DNA from: Chromatiaceae bacterium
GTDB lineage: Bacteria > Pseudomonadota > Gammaproteobacteria > Chromatiales > Chromatiaceae
Direction: 5' to 3'
DNA: 64,000 bases
Assembly (NCBI GenBank): GCA_016714645.1
Contig: JADKCI010000002.1
Coordinates: forward strand, 806,001-870,000
The notes beneath the pieces are model-generated. The model had not been told where the DNA came from, did no database searches, and was given only the letters and a program-made list of their open reading frames with translations. Shown piece after piece: positions 7,749 to 16,769 of this stretch; the first letter of the stretch is position 1; each line of letters opens with the position of its first letter. The position numbers and the translations under genes were made by a program.

Positions 7749-9065
7749 TCAGCGCCTGGCGTAAATCCCGACCCCCAAACTCGGCAACCAACGGCGTAGG
7801 CCCGGGGTGGTGATCACAGTGCTGAAAATGGCCATCAGCACCAGCATGGTGAAGACCTGCTGGGAGATGACGCCCAAGTCATAGCCGACATTGATGACGA
7901 TCAGCTCCATCAGGGCGCGGGTGTTCATCATGATGCCCAGCACCTTGCCCTCCTGATGCGATAGCCCTGCCCAACGCGCCGCGACATAGCTCCCCCCGAA
8001 CTTTCCAAGGGTGGCCAGGGCGATCAGCAGCAGGCACCAACCCCAAGCGGCCACGGAGTCCATGCTCACAATGTGGGTGCGTAGACCGGTGTAGGTGAAA
8101 AAGATAGGCAGGAAAAAGACCAGGACGAAGTGGCCGATGCGCTCCTTCCATGCCTCGATGAATTCGTGCTCATCATGTAGGATTACCCCCATCATGAAAC
8201 CACCGAAGATGGCGAAGATGCCAAGCTGATAGGTGGTAATCGCCGAGATGAAGATGCCGGCGAGCATGATCCCAAGTAGATTGTGGGTGAGCTTGCCGCG
8301 CCTGGCCTGCTCGCCCGTCGGCGTGGGGCCGGCCTGGCTGATGCGGATGAGGTGCTTTACAAAGGGTCGCACGACGAACCACCAGATCAGAAAGAACCCG
8401 GCGACTAGCAGCACCTTGAGGCCAAACACTGCCGGGTTGAACTGGGCTAGGGCGAGCGCGGTGACCAGGGCGAGCAGCAGCCATCCGACCACGTCGTTGA
8501 TAGCCGCAGCGCTGATGGCGATAACGCCGATGGGCTGACGCGTGATCTTGAACTCGATCATCATGCGCCCAAGGATCGGCAGTGCCGTGATGGAGAAGGC
8601 CGTGGCGATGAACAGGGCCGAGGCGATCGGATCGACGCCGGGTGACAGCAGCGGGGCGGTGAAGTACCCGAAGCCAAAGCCGAGAGAGAAAGGCGCCACC
8701 ATGCTGGCCGTGGCTATATAGCTGACGGCGCGGCGGTTATGCCGGTCCACTAGATGGGCGAAATCGAACTCCAGACCAATCTGGAACATCAGTAGGATCA
8801 GGCCAATCTGGGATAACATCTGCATAGGCGCGGGTGGCGTCGATCGAAAGACGTATTCGAAGACCCCCGGTGCCACCAACCCAAACAGAGACGGCCCGAG
8901 CAGGATGCCGACGATGATCTCCCCCACCGCCGGCGACTGCCCGATCCGGTGCGCGACCTCACCGCCCAGGCGCGCGGCCAGAATGATCGCGGTCAATTGC
9001 AACAGGGTGAAGAACAGCAGGGCCTCGGCCTGATGGACGGCGAGGGCGTACACGGGTGCCGTCAT
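7749..9065 (-). CDS. CPA2-family cation:proton antiporter (KefB/Na+-H+ exchanger type)
   Basis: Protein of 438 aa with about 12-13 hydrophobic segments and no cytoplasmic RCK/TrkA-N domain, so it is a bare exchanger. Family marks include the N-terminal GEIIVGILLGPSLFG helix and AAAINDVVGWLLLALV, matching the conserved unwound-helix region where CPA2 members carry the ion-binding Asp. It should exchange Na+ or K+ for H+ across the inner membrane. It is the last gene of the 14-gene pigment operon, and its ATG overlaps the stop of the ketoreductase (ATGA), so it is made together with the pigment enzymes. Antiporters are not part of the core aryl-polyene set. A link to proton-driven MMPL export or to alkaline or salt stress is inference. 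Confidence 0.85.
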   Translation of the reverse strand: MTAPVYALAVHQAEALLFFTLLQLTAIILAARLGGEVAHRIGQSPAVGEIIVGILLGPSLFGLVAPGVFEYVFRSTPPAPMQMLSQIGLILLMFQIGLEFDFAHLVDRHNRRAVSYIATASMVAPFSLGFGFGYFTAPLLSPGVDPIASALFIATAFSITALPILGRMMIEFKITRQPIGVIAISAAAINDVVGWLLLALVTALALAQFNPAVFGLKVLLVAGFFLIWWFVVRPFVKHLIRISQAGPTPTGEQARRGKLTHNLLGIMLAGIFISAITTYQLGIFAIFGGFMMGVILHDEHEFIEAWKERIGHFVLVFFLPIFFTYTGLRTHIVSMDSVAAWGWCLLLIALATLGKFGGSYVAARWAGLSHQEGKVLGIMMNTRALMELIVINVGYDLGVISQQVFTMLVLMAIFSTVITTPGLRRWLPSLGVGIYARR

Positions 9066-9781
9066 ATCATGCCTCCGTTCACCGAGATGATCTGGCCAGT
9101 GATATAGCTGGCCTGTTCCGAAGCAAGAAAACCCACCAGGTCTGCTACCTCTTCCGGTCTCCCGGCCCGCTTCATGGGCACCATGGTCGCGATGATCTGG
9201 TCGTCGAAAACCCCGTCGATCATGCCGGTCTTAATGATGCCAGGGGCCACGGCATTAACAGTGATGCCGCGGCTGGCGAGCTCCAGGGACAGCGACTTGG
9301 TGGCGGCGTGCAGGCCCCCCTTGGCGGTGGCGTAGTTCACTTGACCGCGGTTGCCGGTCAACCCCGCGATGGAGGTGATGGTGACGATGCGCCCCCAACG
9401 GCTGCGGATCATGGGCATGGTCAAGGGTTGGGTGACATGAAAGAAGCCATTGAGGGACACGTCCAGTACCCTGCGCCATTGACCAGCACTCATGCCAGGG
9501 AAGACGGCATCGTCATGCACGCCGGCATTGTTGACGAGGACCTGAATCGGCGACTCCGCGACGAGGGCCTCAAGGACGACGCGACTGGCTGCGGCGTCGG
9601 TGACATCGAAGGCGATGGCCTCGGCCGCGCCACCCGTCTGGGTAATTTCATCCGCTAGCGCGGCGGCCTTGGCCAGATTCCGGTTGGTGTGGACGTAGAC
9701 GTAACAGCCGTCGGCAGCCAGCCGTCGACAGATCGCTCCGCCGATGCCGCCGCTGCCGCCGGTAACAAGTGCATGTATCAT
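9062..9781 (-). CDS. apeQ: 3-oxoacyl-ACP reductase (FabG-like, ApeQ-type)
   Basis: Short-chain dehydrogenase/reductase of 239 aa. The cofactor motif TGGSGGIG (residues 7-14) and the catalytic Ser-Tyr-Lys set (TSIAG, then VNYATAK) are intact, and the C-terminus ends in the FabG-like ITGQIISVNGGMI. It should use NADPH to reduce beta-ketoacyl-ACP during polyene extension. ATG 9781 is chosen because it overlaps the upstream stop (ATGA at 9778-9781); a longer frame to 9901 runs through the neighbouring gene. It sits between a hot-dog dehydratase and the antiporter. A housekeeping fabG is excluded by context only, since the sequence alone would fit either. Confidence 0.85.
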   Translation of the reverse strand: MIHALVTGGSGGIGGAICRRLAADGCYVYVHTNRNLAKAAALADEITQTGGAAEAIAFDVTDAAASRVVLEALVAESPIQVLVNNAGVHDDAVFPGMSAGQWRRVLDVSLNGFFHVTQPLTMPMIRSRWGRIVTITSIAGLTGNRGQVNYATAKGGLHAATKSLSLELASRGITVNAVAPGIIKTGMIDGVFDDQIIATMVPMKRAGRPEEVADLVGFLASEQASYITGQIISVNGGMI

Positions 9782-10227
9782 GTTGGCTTCCTTAGCTTCG
9801 CCGCATCCAGCACTACGGTGATGCGACCGGTCAACAGCAGCCGCTCCCCTGCGGAAATGCTGAAGCCATACAGGATGATGCTGTCGTCGCCGGAGAGACA
9901 TTCAGCCTCGATGATCAAATCGGCATTGATGTCATCCAGTCGTGCGACATGCAGTTCGACTCCGCGCGCGCTGGTGAGATACCCGGCACGGGGCGGCGCA
10001 TTGGGAGCCGCCAGCAGGGCGCCATGTGCCGCCATCGCCTGGGCAGCATATTCGATGCCGCAGGCGGCCCCCAATCGGCCATGGGCGCGCAGGGGGTTAT
10101 CCTGAGCGCGGTGGCTCGCAGCCGTGCAGCGAATGCAGCGGGCGTTCCAGGCGTCGATGTGATGCAGCAGGCACATGCTGCCCTGGTGCGGGAGGTGAGC
10201 AAGCAGCCAGGTGCGGTCTAACGGCAT
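9778..10227 (-). CDS. apeP: Hot-dog 3-hydroxyacyl-ACP dehydratase (ApeP-like)
   Basis: Protein of 149 aa starting MPLDRTWLLAHLPHQGSMCLL, with the central GIEYAAQAMAAHGAL helix typical of the ApeP/FabZ-like hot-dog fold. ApeP forms a heterodimeric dehydratase with ApeI, and an ApeI-like gene lies at 17701. Together they would create the all-trans double bonds of the polyene. The ATG at 10227 gives an N-terminus that matches the family and overlaps the preceding chain-length factor by ten bases; the frame open to 10398 is only a shadow of that gene. The PHQGSMCLL segment matches the start of ApeP-like proteins. Confidence 0.75.
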   Translation of the reverse strand: MPLDRTWLLAHLPHQGSMCLLHHIDAWNARCIRCTAASHRAQDNPLRAHGRLGAACGIEYAAQAMAAHGALLAAPNAPPRAGYLTSARGVELHVARLDDINADLIIEAECLSGDDSIILYGFSISAGERLLLTGRITVVLDAAKLRKPT

Positions 10228-11033
10228 GGCTGGATATCCACCGCCAGCCTGAGCGGTTCCAGATACTCCAGGATCACCCGACCGGCACGACCCCGAGCCA
10301 GAGCCTGCAACAGGGGCAGGCCACGCGCTGCGGGGATCTGGCGGCGCAGGGCCTCCAGGCCCGGATTCGCCACCCGGTCCAGGGGCGCCTCTACCCAATT
10401 GATTTGCAGGCGAGCCAGAGAGTTGGGGCCCTTTTGCGGCATCAACGCCAAGGCCAGACCGAAAGCGGCCGGCAGCGGTCGCTTGGCGTGTAACGGCTCC
10501 GGGTGAGGCGCCTCGTAGGTCACCAGCAGGGTACCCACGCCGTCGACTGCCACCTGGGTGAGTGCCTCCAGCAATCCCGCCCCGAAGCTGCCGTCATAGG
10601 CGCACAGGACCGTGGCCGGGGTCATGGCCCCAGACGCGATGCCCCAGTAGCCCGCCGAGGCGTTATGCACCGAATTGTGGAATCGGGTGGGGGAGATGTG
10701 GCGGTCTTCCGATGCCAACACCCGACAGATGGCGTCGCAGTTGTCGCCATCCGCGCCGGACGAGGAGAAGATGGCGACCAGGTGTTTGGCATCCAACCGG
10801 GCAGCGGCGATGGCTTCTTGCGCCACGGCCAGGGCCACTTTGACGGCCAGACCGACGCGGCGACGTTCGGGGGGGGGAAGCGCCACGGGGGGCGGCACCA
10901 TGATTGGCCTGGGCTCATAGTCAGCCGCACCGGTCAGGGTAGCCTGCGCCTCAGCCCAATTGTCAAGGCCTGGGCCTAGCACGCCGATGCCGTCGATCCA
11001 GCCGTTGAGCATGGTGGTCGTGGGGTACGCCAT
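10218..11033 (-). CDS. apeC: Ketosynthase chain-length factor-like protein (ApeC-type)
   Basis: Protein of 271 aa with a shortened thiolase-fold N-terminal half (Ketoacyl-synt_2 type). Where an active ketosynthase has Cys, this protein reads HNASAGYWG (residues 123-131), with no Cys at the nucleophile position, and the C-terminal His motifs are absent. In aryl-polyene synthesis such a protein pairs with the ketosynthase ApeO as a chain-length factor. It starts one base after the ketosynthase stop on the same strand, which fits obligate heterodimer production. The gene letter is by analogy with the E. coli locus and is less certain than the function. Confidence 0.75.
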   Translation of the reverse strand: MAYPTTTMLNGWIDGIGVLGPGLDNWAEAQATLTGAADYEPRPIMVPPPVALPPPERRRVGLAVKVALAVAQEAIAAARLDAKHLVAIFSSSGADGDNCDAICRVLASEDRHISPTRFHNSVHNASAGYWGIASGAMTPATVLCAYDGSFGAGLLEALTQVAVDGVGTLLVTYEAPHPEPLHAKRPLPAAFGLALALMPQKGPNSLARLQINWVEAPLDRVANPGLEALRRQIPAARGLPLLQALARGRAGRVILEYLEPLRLAVDIQPCR

Positions 11034-11034
11034 A

Positions 11035-12231
11035 TCAGCCTGCGCGTCCCAGCACCAGGCTGCAATTGGTTCCGCCGAAACCGAAGGAATTGCTCATCAC
11101 CCGACGTGGCGCAAGTTCGCTATTGGCGGTCAGATATTGAATGGGAATGGCCGGATCGAGGTGGAGGGTATTGATGCCCCCCGGCAGGAAAGCATGCTGC
11201 AGGGCCAAGGCGCTGATGACCGCCTCCAGGCCACCCGCCGCCCCCAAGGTATGCCCCGTCGCGCCCTTGGTAGAACTGTATGACGCCCGGTCGCCGAACA
11301 GGGCTGCCACCGCCTTGCCCTCAGCGGCATCGTTGCTCGGCGTCGCCGTGCCGTGCAGATTGATATAGTCGATGTCCGCCGCCTGCAAGCCTGCCGATCG
11401 TAGGGCAGCGGCCATGGCCATCCGAGCGCCCAATCCTTCGGGGTGGGGAGCGGACATGTGATAGGCGTCGCTGGACTCACCGGTGCCCAGCAGCAGCACG
11501 GCATTGGCATCGAGGCTCTCCCCCGGCCGTTCCAGCAACACAAAGGCAGCGGCCTCGCCGATGGAGATGCCCTTGCGGTCTACATCAAAAGGCCGGCAGG
11601 GTTCGGCTGAGAGCAGCTCCAGGGAATTGAAGCCGTATAGGGTCGTCAGGCAGAGCGAGTCCACACCGCCCACGATAGCGGCATCGATGACACCGGCTGC
11701 CAGCATGCGAGCGGCCGAGGCGAATACTTTGGCGCTGGACGAGCAGGCGGTGGAGACGACCACGGCCGGCCCTTCAAGGCGGTACCAACGACGAACGAAG
11801 TCCGCCACCGAATAGGTGTTGTGGGTTGTACGGTAGTTGAAGTCGTTCGGCAAGGCCCCAGTGTTCGGGTCCCGGCGGCGGTAGGCCTGCTCCGTCTGCA
11901 GGATGCCAGCGGTGCTGGTACCGAGCAGGACACCCAGCCGCCGCCGGCCGTACCGGGCAATGGCCGCCTCGACGGCTGAACTGAAACCGTCCTGTTGCAG
12001 GCCCAGAAAGGCAAGGCGGTTGTTGCGGCATTCGTATTCGGCCAGGGAGGCCGGCAAAGGGAAATCGTCTACCTTCGGTACCTCGCCGACGTGCGTGTCG
12101 AGGTCGCGGACGGTCTCGAACCGGCAAGGGGCTAGACCACCCCGTTGCTGACGCAATGCTGTCAGAATTGCATCAAGGCCATGGCCGAGGCAACTGCTGA
12201 CGGTAAAATGGGAAAGGTGGACAGGAGTCAC
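11035..12231 (-). CDS. apeO: Beta-ketoacyl-ACP synthase (ApeO-type condensing enzyme)
   Basis: Protein of 398 aa with a complete Cys-His-His active site: Cys163 in STACSSS, His293 in NLHGTATPSND, and His327 in KGATGHTLGAAGG (Lys322 also present). The C-terminus has the usual NSFGFGGTNCSLVLGR. It would carry out decarboxylative condensation of malonyl-ACP on the growing aryl polyene. The GTG start (12229-12231) overlaps the upstream TGA. This is the only full ketosynthase in the locus, whereas the characterised E. coli locus has a second one (ApeR) for chain initiation. So either this enzyme does both jobs or another ketosynthase elsewhere is used. Confidence 0.88.
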   Translation of the reverse strand: MTPVHLSHFTVSSCLGHGLDAILTALRQQRGGLAPCRFETVRDLDTHVGEVPKVDDFPLPASLAEYECRNNRLAFLGLQQDGFSSAVEAAIARYGRRRLGVLLGTSTAGILQTEQAYRRRDPNTGALPNDFNYRTTHNTYSVADFVRRWYRLEGPAVVVSTACSSSAKVFASAARMLAAGVIDAAIVGGVDSLCLTTLYGFNSLELLSAEPCRPFDVDRKGISIGEAAAFVLLERPGESLDANAVLLLGTGESSDAYHMSAPHPEGLGARMAMAAALRSAGLQAADIDYINLHGTATPSNDAAEGKAVAALFGDRASYSSTKGATGHTLGAAGGLEAVISALALQHAFLPGGINTLHLDPAIPIQYLTANSELAPRRVMSNSFGFGGTNCSLVLGRAG

Positions 12232-13016
12232 GAGGGGCTATCGGCTGTCTGACGTTGCCCTGACCTATATCCCTGGCTGGCCTTCTCGCCTAACCGGGCG
12301 ACCAGCATGACGTTGGCAAAAGGCAAATCACCGTTCATGGAGGCGGTCTCGACGCGAAAGTCCAGCACCTCCAGTGCCTGGATCCAGTCAGGTAGGCGGC
12401 GGCAATGCAGGGGGGGCAGGCGGTTGCCGCGGAAGAAGGCTACCGTGCGGTCTGTCCAGTTGCTTAGCTGAAAACCCAGACCGGCGCCGGCATCCCCAAC
12501 GCGGGTCAAGAAAAGGCCATTGGGTGGCAGGGCGGCGCGTACCCGTCGCAGGACGTCGCCCTGCGACGGGCCGTCAACGTAATGCAGAGCGTCCATAATC
12601 ACAACCACATCCGCTTGGCCAAAATCCACATGGCGCATATCGCCCTCTTCGAATTGGGCTCGCCCTCCCAGGGCAAGCCGTGCCCGTTTCACATCGTTCG
12701 TCAACAGATCAACGCCACGGATGTCCGCCACCCGCGGGGGGGCAGGCCACTCCGCCGACCAGTCACCGGCATCATACAGTTGCCGGGCGGACAGTAGCCA
12801 GGCCGCCAGCAGTCCCTGACCACAGCCCAGATCGAGGATGCGGGCGTTGATCGGGAACAGCCCAGGTTCCAACATGCCAACGAACACCGGGTCGTTGCGG
12901 AGCTTGCCGCGAGCGAAGTGGTAGGCGAATTTGCCGGCGGCCCGGTAATGCTCGCTGGCATGGTCGATGATGCGTTTGCGCAGGATCTCGGGACACAGGG
13001 TCATGGACGGGGTCAT
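12228..13016 (-). CDS. Class I SAM-dependent methyltransferase
   Basis: Protein of 262 aa. SAM motif I is ARILDLGCGQGLLAAWLL (about residues 59-76), followed by DIRGVDLLTNDVK (acidic ribose ligand) and VVVIMDALHYVD (motif IV). It differs clearly from the other methyltransferase of the locus (6934-7710). The N-terminal part (EHYRAAGKFAYHFARGKLRNDP) is typical of methyltransferases linked to aryl-polyene ketosynthase genes. Likely targets are the ring carbon or hydroxyl of the aryl starter. The ATG overlaps the deacetylase stop (ATGA), and its own stop overlaps the ketosynthase GTG, so it is fully embedded in the operon. The Gly- and Gln-rich tail after residue 240 is probably disordered. Confidence 0.8.
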   Translation of the reverse strand: MTPSMTLCPEILRKRIIDHASEHYRAAGKFAYHFARGKLRNDPVFVGMLEPGLFPINARILDLGCGQGLLAAWLLSARQLYDAGDWSAEWPAPPRVADIRGVDLLTNDVKRARLALGGRAQFEEGDMRHVDFGQADVVVIMDALHYVDGPSQGDVLRRVRAALPPNGLFLTRVGDAGAGLGFQLSNWTDRTVAFFRGNRLPPLHCRRLPDWIQALEVLDFRVETASMNGDLPFANVMLVARLGEKASQGYRSGQRQTADSPS

Positions 13017-13846
13017 GGCGCGGAACTATCCATGGCGGACCTCAGGGTAATGGGCTTGAGGCCGATAGCGGCCGCCGCTTCCAGCACGCGGGGCAGAACG
13101 GCGAGGATCACCGGCTGACCGGCTACGGTTCGGGCTGCGTGGCCGTCATGTAGGAGCAGGATGTCGCCGGCAGCGAGGTTATTGGTCAAACGACGTGCCA
13201 CATCATCCGCGTCCCGGTTGTGGGTGTCGTAGCCGCGACGGGTCCAACTGGCCAGATGGAGGCCGTGCCGGGCGAGGATGGGTTCCAAAAAGGGATTGCG
13301 CAGGCCGGCGGGGGGCCGAAAAAAGCACGGCCGCTGGCCGGAGATGGCGGCCAGGTTATCTTGGCCGATTTCGATCTCGTGGGCCATACGCCAAGGCCCG
13401 AAGGTAGAGAAGTGATGGTAGTGGTGCTGGCTATGGTTCTCCACGGTATGACCCCACCGAACGATCTCCTGGCATAGCTCGGGATGGCGCTGAGCCATCG
13501 AGCCGATACAGAAAAAACTGGCGCGGGCATCGAAGCGGTCGAGCAGATCGAGCACCTGCGGCGTCACCTCCGGGTCGGGGCCGTCATCGACGGTGATAGC
13601 GATATGCCCCAGCGCCGCGGCAGGCGGTAGTCGCACCCAGTTGGGGCCCAGGCTCCGGCTACGCGGCCAGAGGCCGGCGGCGATGAGGGCCAGGTGGTTG
13701 GCGGCCAGTACGCCCAGCCCCCAAGGCCACAGCCCCGGCTGCATCCCAAGCAACCCCAGGGCACCGGCATGCAGGGTGAAGGTTGCCTGGAACAACGGCG
13801 TGGGGCGCCACTCGCGGCGGGCGTGGGTAGGTTGCAGGGCGGTCAT
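13013..13846 (-). CDS. Polysaccharide deacetylase (NodB/CE4) domain protein
   Basis: Protein of 277 aa. Residues of about 18-60 contain two hydrophobic segments (membrane anchor). The CE4 domain then follows with its motifs in order: TVDDGPDP (motif 1, catalytic and metal Asp), HTVENHSQHH (motif 2, metal-binding HxxxH), RPPAGLRNP (motif 3), then a motif-4-like ASWTRRGYD and LLLHDGHA (motif 5, His). It would remove acetyl groups from an N-acetylated sugar on the outer face of the inner membrane. It is translationally coupled to the MMPL exporter and the methyltransferase. The glycosyltransferase of the locus could add the substrate sugar. This is an accessory gene not required in the minimal aryl-polyene pathway. 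Confidence 0.8.
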   Translation of the reverse strand: MTALQPTHARREWRPTPLFQATFTLHAGALGLLGMQPGLWPWGLGVLAANHLALIAAGLWPRSRSLGPNWVRLPPAAALGHIAITVDDGPDPEVTPQVLDLLDRFDARASFFCIGSMAQRHPELCQEIVRWGHTVENHSQHHYHHFSTFGPWRMAHEIEIGQDNLAAISGQRPCFFRPPAGLRNPFLEPILARHGLHLASWTRRGYDTHNRDADDVARRLTNNLAAGDILLLHDGHAARTVAGQPVILAVLPRVLEAAAAIGLKPITLRSAMDSSAP

Positions 13847-16179
13847 GTCCGTCGCGACAGGATGGCGGAAAAGGCCAGGGCAAGCATCGCGCCCGGGCCG
13901 ACCGTGGAGCCGATGGCGTTGAGCACCGGCACGGTGGAAAAGGCAAGGATGCCAAAGCCGGCCACCGTCGTGCTGACGGCAAGCAGCAGGGAGACCAGGA
14001 TGCGCGGCGAGATGCCCCCTTCGGCAGCCCCGCGGTCGAAGAACAGGGCATAGTTGGAACCGACGGCCACCACCAGCAGCATGCCTACCAGGTGCAGGAT
14101 ATTCAGTTGTTGACCAGCCAGGACCAGGCCGGCAATGACCACGGCAACGGCAACGACCAGCGGGGCGGCGATGCGGAACACCCGGCCTGGGGAACGGGTG
14201 GCCGGGACCAGCAAGCCGAGGATGGCGGCCAGGCCCCCGAGGGACAGCAGGATGGCCTCGCGCAGATAGCCTGCGTACAGGCGGTCGGACTCGCCCTTGA
14301 GATCAACGAAATAGACACCTGCCAGACCCGTCGAACCAAGGGCAACGCGTACCCGCTCGGCGTCAAGGGTGCGAGTGGCCGGGACGCGGAGCGGTAGCAA
14401 GGCGGTCCAGCGCCCCCCGGACGGCATCAGCAGGGCGTCCACTCCCTCAGCCAGGGAGCTTCCGTCGATGTCTTGCCGGGTCAGTGGCATCTGGTCGCGA
14501 GCCTTCGCCAAATCCGCAAAGAAGGGCTCGAAGCGATCGGGCTGCACGGGCAAGCCGGTAATGGCCACCTTGAAACGCCGACGCAACTCGGCGTCGGACG
14601 GCAGGCTGGCCAAGCGATCGCGTTGGGTTGCATGGCTGGGTAGATAGGCAGCGGGGCTCTCGAACCCATCGATAACGCCTGCGGTTTCCAGCCGCTGGAG
14701 CGACATCGCGACCTGTTCGCTGTGGGCGAGTACCGCCTCCTGATCGGGGGCAGCCACCACCACCAGATAGCGCACGTCCGGGGCGCCCAGATCGGCGCGC
14801 ATGGCCATGTCGAGGGCCTGATCGGCGGCCGACACCGGGCTCAGGGCCGCCAGCTCGCCGCTCCACATGCCGTCGCGCTTCGCCACGAGCACGATGCAGG
14901 CGGCCGCGAACAACACTAGGACAGGCCCCCGCAGACGACCAGCCCGCTCAACCCCGGCCTGGAGGAGGCGGCCGAAGGCGGTGACATCGCGCACGCAGAG
15001 GTTTGGCGGCAAGAGGGTCGGCAGCACGAAACGGGTAACCAGGGCAGCGGTGACTAGCCCGGCGATGGCATAGAGGCCGAGTTGGGCCAGACCGGGGAAG
15101 CTGGAAAAGAGCAGGGAGGCAAAGCCGATTACCGAGGTCAAAACGCCGATCCGAATCGTCGGCCAGAAGGTCGCAGCCCAGTTGCTCTGCGTCTCGCTGG
15201 CCGCGCCTTTCGTCCATTCCGACTGCATGAGCAGGTAGATGGAATAATCCACCGCCTCGCCGATCAGGGCGGCCCCGAAGCCGAGGGTGACGCCATGAAC
15301 CACCCCGAATCCCAGGCTGACTGCCGCCGCGCCGGCCAATATGCCGGACAGCACCGGCAACAGACCCAGCAGCACCGCCATGGGGGAGCGGTACACCAGC
15401 AGCAGGAGACCGACGATGATCAGGCTGCCCAGGCTGGAGAGGCGTATCACCTGGCTCTTGATGGCATCGCGTGCCGCCACGGAGAATGGGCCGGGTCCGG
15501 TTAGGGCCAGCCGTAACTCCGGCCCAGACACCGCCCGAAAGACCGCTCGGATGGCCGTGACCGCCTCGGTCTGCCCGTCGGTATCCGTCCCCTCGGCACG
15601 GGTACGGGCCAGGAGCAACGCGCGCTGACCATCGCCGGAAACCCAGACGCCGTCCGCGAGTTGAGGCCGATGGCTGCTGCCCATGGCATCGAACAGTCGC
15701 ATAAGCTCGCCGGTGGGGTCACGCGGCAGCAATGCCTTGCTGAACAGCCCTGCGGACGTGGCAAGCAGGTCGATGCTGTCCTGGACTCCGGCACGCAGGC
15801 CCTCCACAGTGAAGCGATCGGCATTCACCGTTGGACTCAACAGATAGCGGTTCTCGAACAGGATCTTGCGATCCTGCTCCAGCCCCAGGTTTCCGCCATT
15901 GGCAATGTGCAGAAACCGGGGGTCAGCCCGCAGCTGGCCAGCCAGATTGCGCGACACGCGGGCGCGGGCGGCTTGGTCGCCCCCCTCAATACCTACCAAA
16001 ATCAGGCGGGAGGCGATGCCGGACTTGAGTTGGTCGATGAGGAGCTGCTGTTCGTGGGTGGGGGTACGCGGTAAAAAAGCAGACAGGTCGGCCGTGTAGT
16101 TCGCCCGACTGACCAGCCAGACACAAACGATCAGGAAGGCCAGCCAGGTGACGATCGCGGCGCTGGCACGCTGCGTCAT
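13843..16179 (-). CDS. MMPL/RND-type exporter
   Basis: Protein of about 778 aa with two repeats of one TM helix, a large periplasmic domain and five further TM helices, as in MMPL-family transporters (hydrophobic blocks near residues 8-24, 245-400, 420-440 and 630-770). The first repeat has the GFGAALIGEAVDYSIYLLM segment, with the intramembrane Asp-Tyr pair of proton-driven MMPL pumps. Aryl-polyene loci regularly carry one and it is presumed to carry the polyene lipid from the inner membrane to the periplasm. ATG 16179 overlaps the LolA-like stop (ATGA); the upstream in-frame start at 16197 is less likely. It works next to the LolA-like carrier, which gives a plausible route to the outer membrane. 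Confidence 0.85.
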   Translation of the reverse strand: MTQRASAAIVTWLAFLIVCVWLVSRANYTADLSAFLPRTPTHEQQLLIDQLKSGIASRLILVGIEGGDQAARARVSRNLAGQLRADPRFLHIANGGNLGLEQDRKILFENRYLLSPTVNADRFTVEGLRAGVQDSIDLLATSAGLFSKALLPRDPTGELMRLFDAMGSSHRPQLADGVWVSGDGQRALLLARTRAEGTDTDGQTEAVTAIRAVFRAVSGPELRLALTGPGPFSVAARDAIKSQVIRLSSLGSLIIVGLLLLVYRSPMAVLLGLLPVLSGILAGAAAVSLGFGVVHGVTLGFGAALIGEAVDYSIYLLMQSEWTKGAASETQSNWAATFWPTIRIGVLTSVIGFASLLFSSFPGLAQLGLYAIAGLVTAALVTRFVLPTLLPPNLCVRDVTAFGRLLQAGVERAGRLRGPVLVLFAAACIVLVAKRDGMWSGELAALSPVSAADQALDMAMRADLGAPDVRYLVVVAAPDQEAVLAHSEQVAMSLQRLETAGVIDGFESPAAYLPSHATQRDRLASLPSDAELRRRFKVAITGLPVQPDRFEPFFADLAKARDQMPLTRQDIDGSSLAEGVDALLMPSGGRWTALLPLRVPATRTLDAERVRVALGSTGLAGVYFVDLKGESDRLYAGYLREAILLSLGGLAAILGLLVPATRSPGRVFRIAAPLVVAVAVVIAGLVLAGQQLNILHLVGMLLVVAVGSNYALFFDRGAAEGGISPRILVSLLLAVSTTVAGFGILAFSTVPVLNAIGSTVGPGAMLALAFSAILSRRT

Positions 16180-16769
16180 GGCGCGGCACCGTTCCAAATG
16201 TTCATTACCGAGCGGTCGCCGTCGGCCTGAAGGATCTCCACCTTGCGCACCTCACCCCGCGTTCCTTCAATGCGAATGCGGGTAATCACGCTGCCCATGT
16301 GGGTGTGCAGCGGCGTCAACACCAGGGTCCAACGGTCGCGGCCGCCTTCGAGGCTGAGGTAATAGACCCCTTCCAGCGCCGCGCGGTCGCCGGCCAGGGT
16401 GGCGCGTATGCTTTCGATCATGCCAGCCACCTCCGGATAGTCCTTGAGTCGCAGGAGCTGCTTGTGCAGCCGGTGTTCGACAGTGAGGAGATCGCCGTCC
16501 AGCACAAGGGTTTCGAGCTGCGGCTTGAGCGTGCGCTTTTCCAGATGGGCGGGTGGCACGAACAAAAGTTCGCCGGACGACTCGACGGGCTGGTCCAGGA
16601 TGGCGATGTACTTCTTCTCGGTGAAGGTGGCCGCCCGATGCTTGGTGTTTGCCAATGCGCCCATGAGTTGATCAATGGTGAACTGGGCGGCCCGCGCGGG
16701 CAGGCTGAATGCGAACAAAAGAATGCCGAGTATCACCCTTCCGGCAAAAAGCTGCACGAGCCGGGTCAT
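16176..16769 (-). CDS. LolA-like outer-membrane lipoprotein carrier protein
   Basis: Protein of 197 aa with a signal peptide (hydrophobic core VILGILLFAFSL, cleavage near ARAAQ). The mature domain has a LolA/LolB-like order: QLMGALANTK, FTEKKYIAILDQPVESSGELLF, a beta-rich middle, and VRKVEILQADGDRSVM at the end. Housekeeping LolA carries lipoproteins across the periplasm; LolA-like copies in pigment loci are thought to carry the hydrophobic polyene lipid instead. The gene overlaps both neighbours by four bases, acyltransferase before and MMPL exporter after, which supports a transport chain. Lack of a lipobox makes it soluble periplasmic. Confidence 0.8.
   Translation of the reverse strand: MTRLVQLFAGRVILGILLFAFSLPARAAQFTIDQLMGALANTKHRAATFTEKKYIAILDQPVESSGELLFVPPAHLEKRTLKPQLETLVLDGDLLTVEHRLHKQLLRLKDYPEVAGMIESIRATLAGDRAALEGVYYLSLEGGRDRWTLVLTPLHTHMGSVITRIRIEGTRGEVRKVEILQADGDRSVMNIWNGAAP

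Noticed and set aside
10228..10398. Extended N-terminus for the ApeP-like dehydratase
   Set aside because: Gly/Pro/Ser-rich and entirely within the chain-length-factor gene; family start is at 10227.
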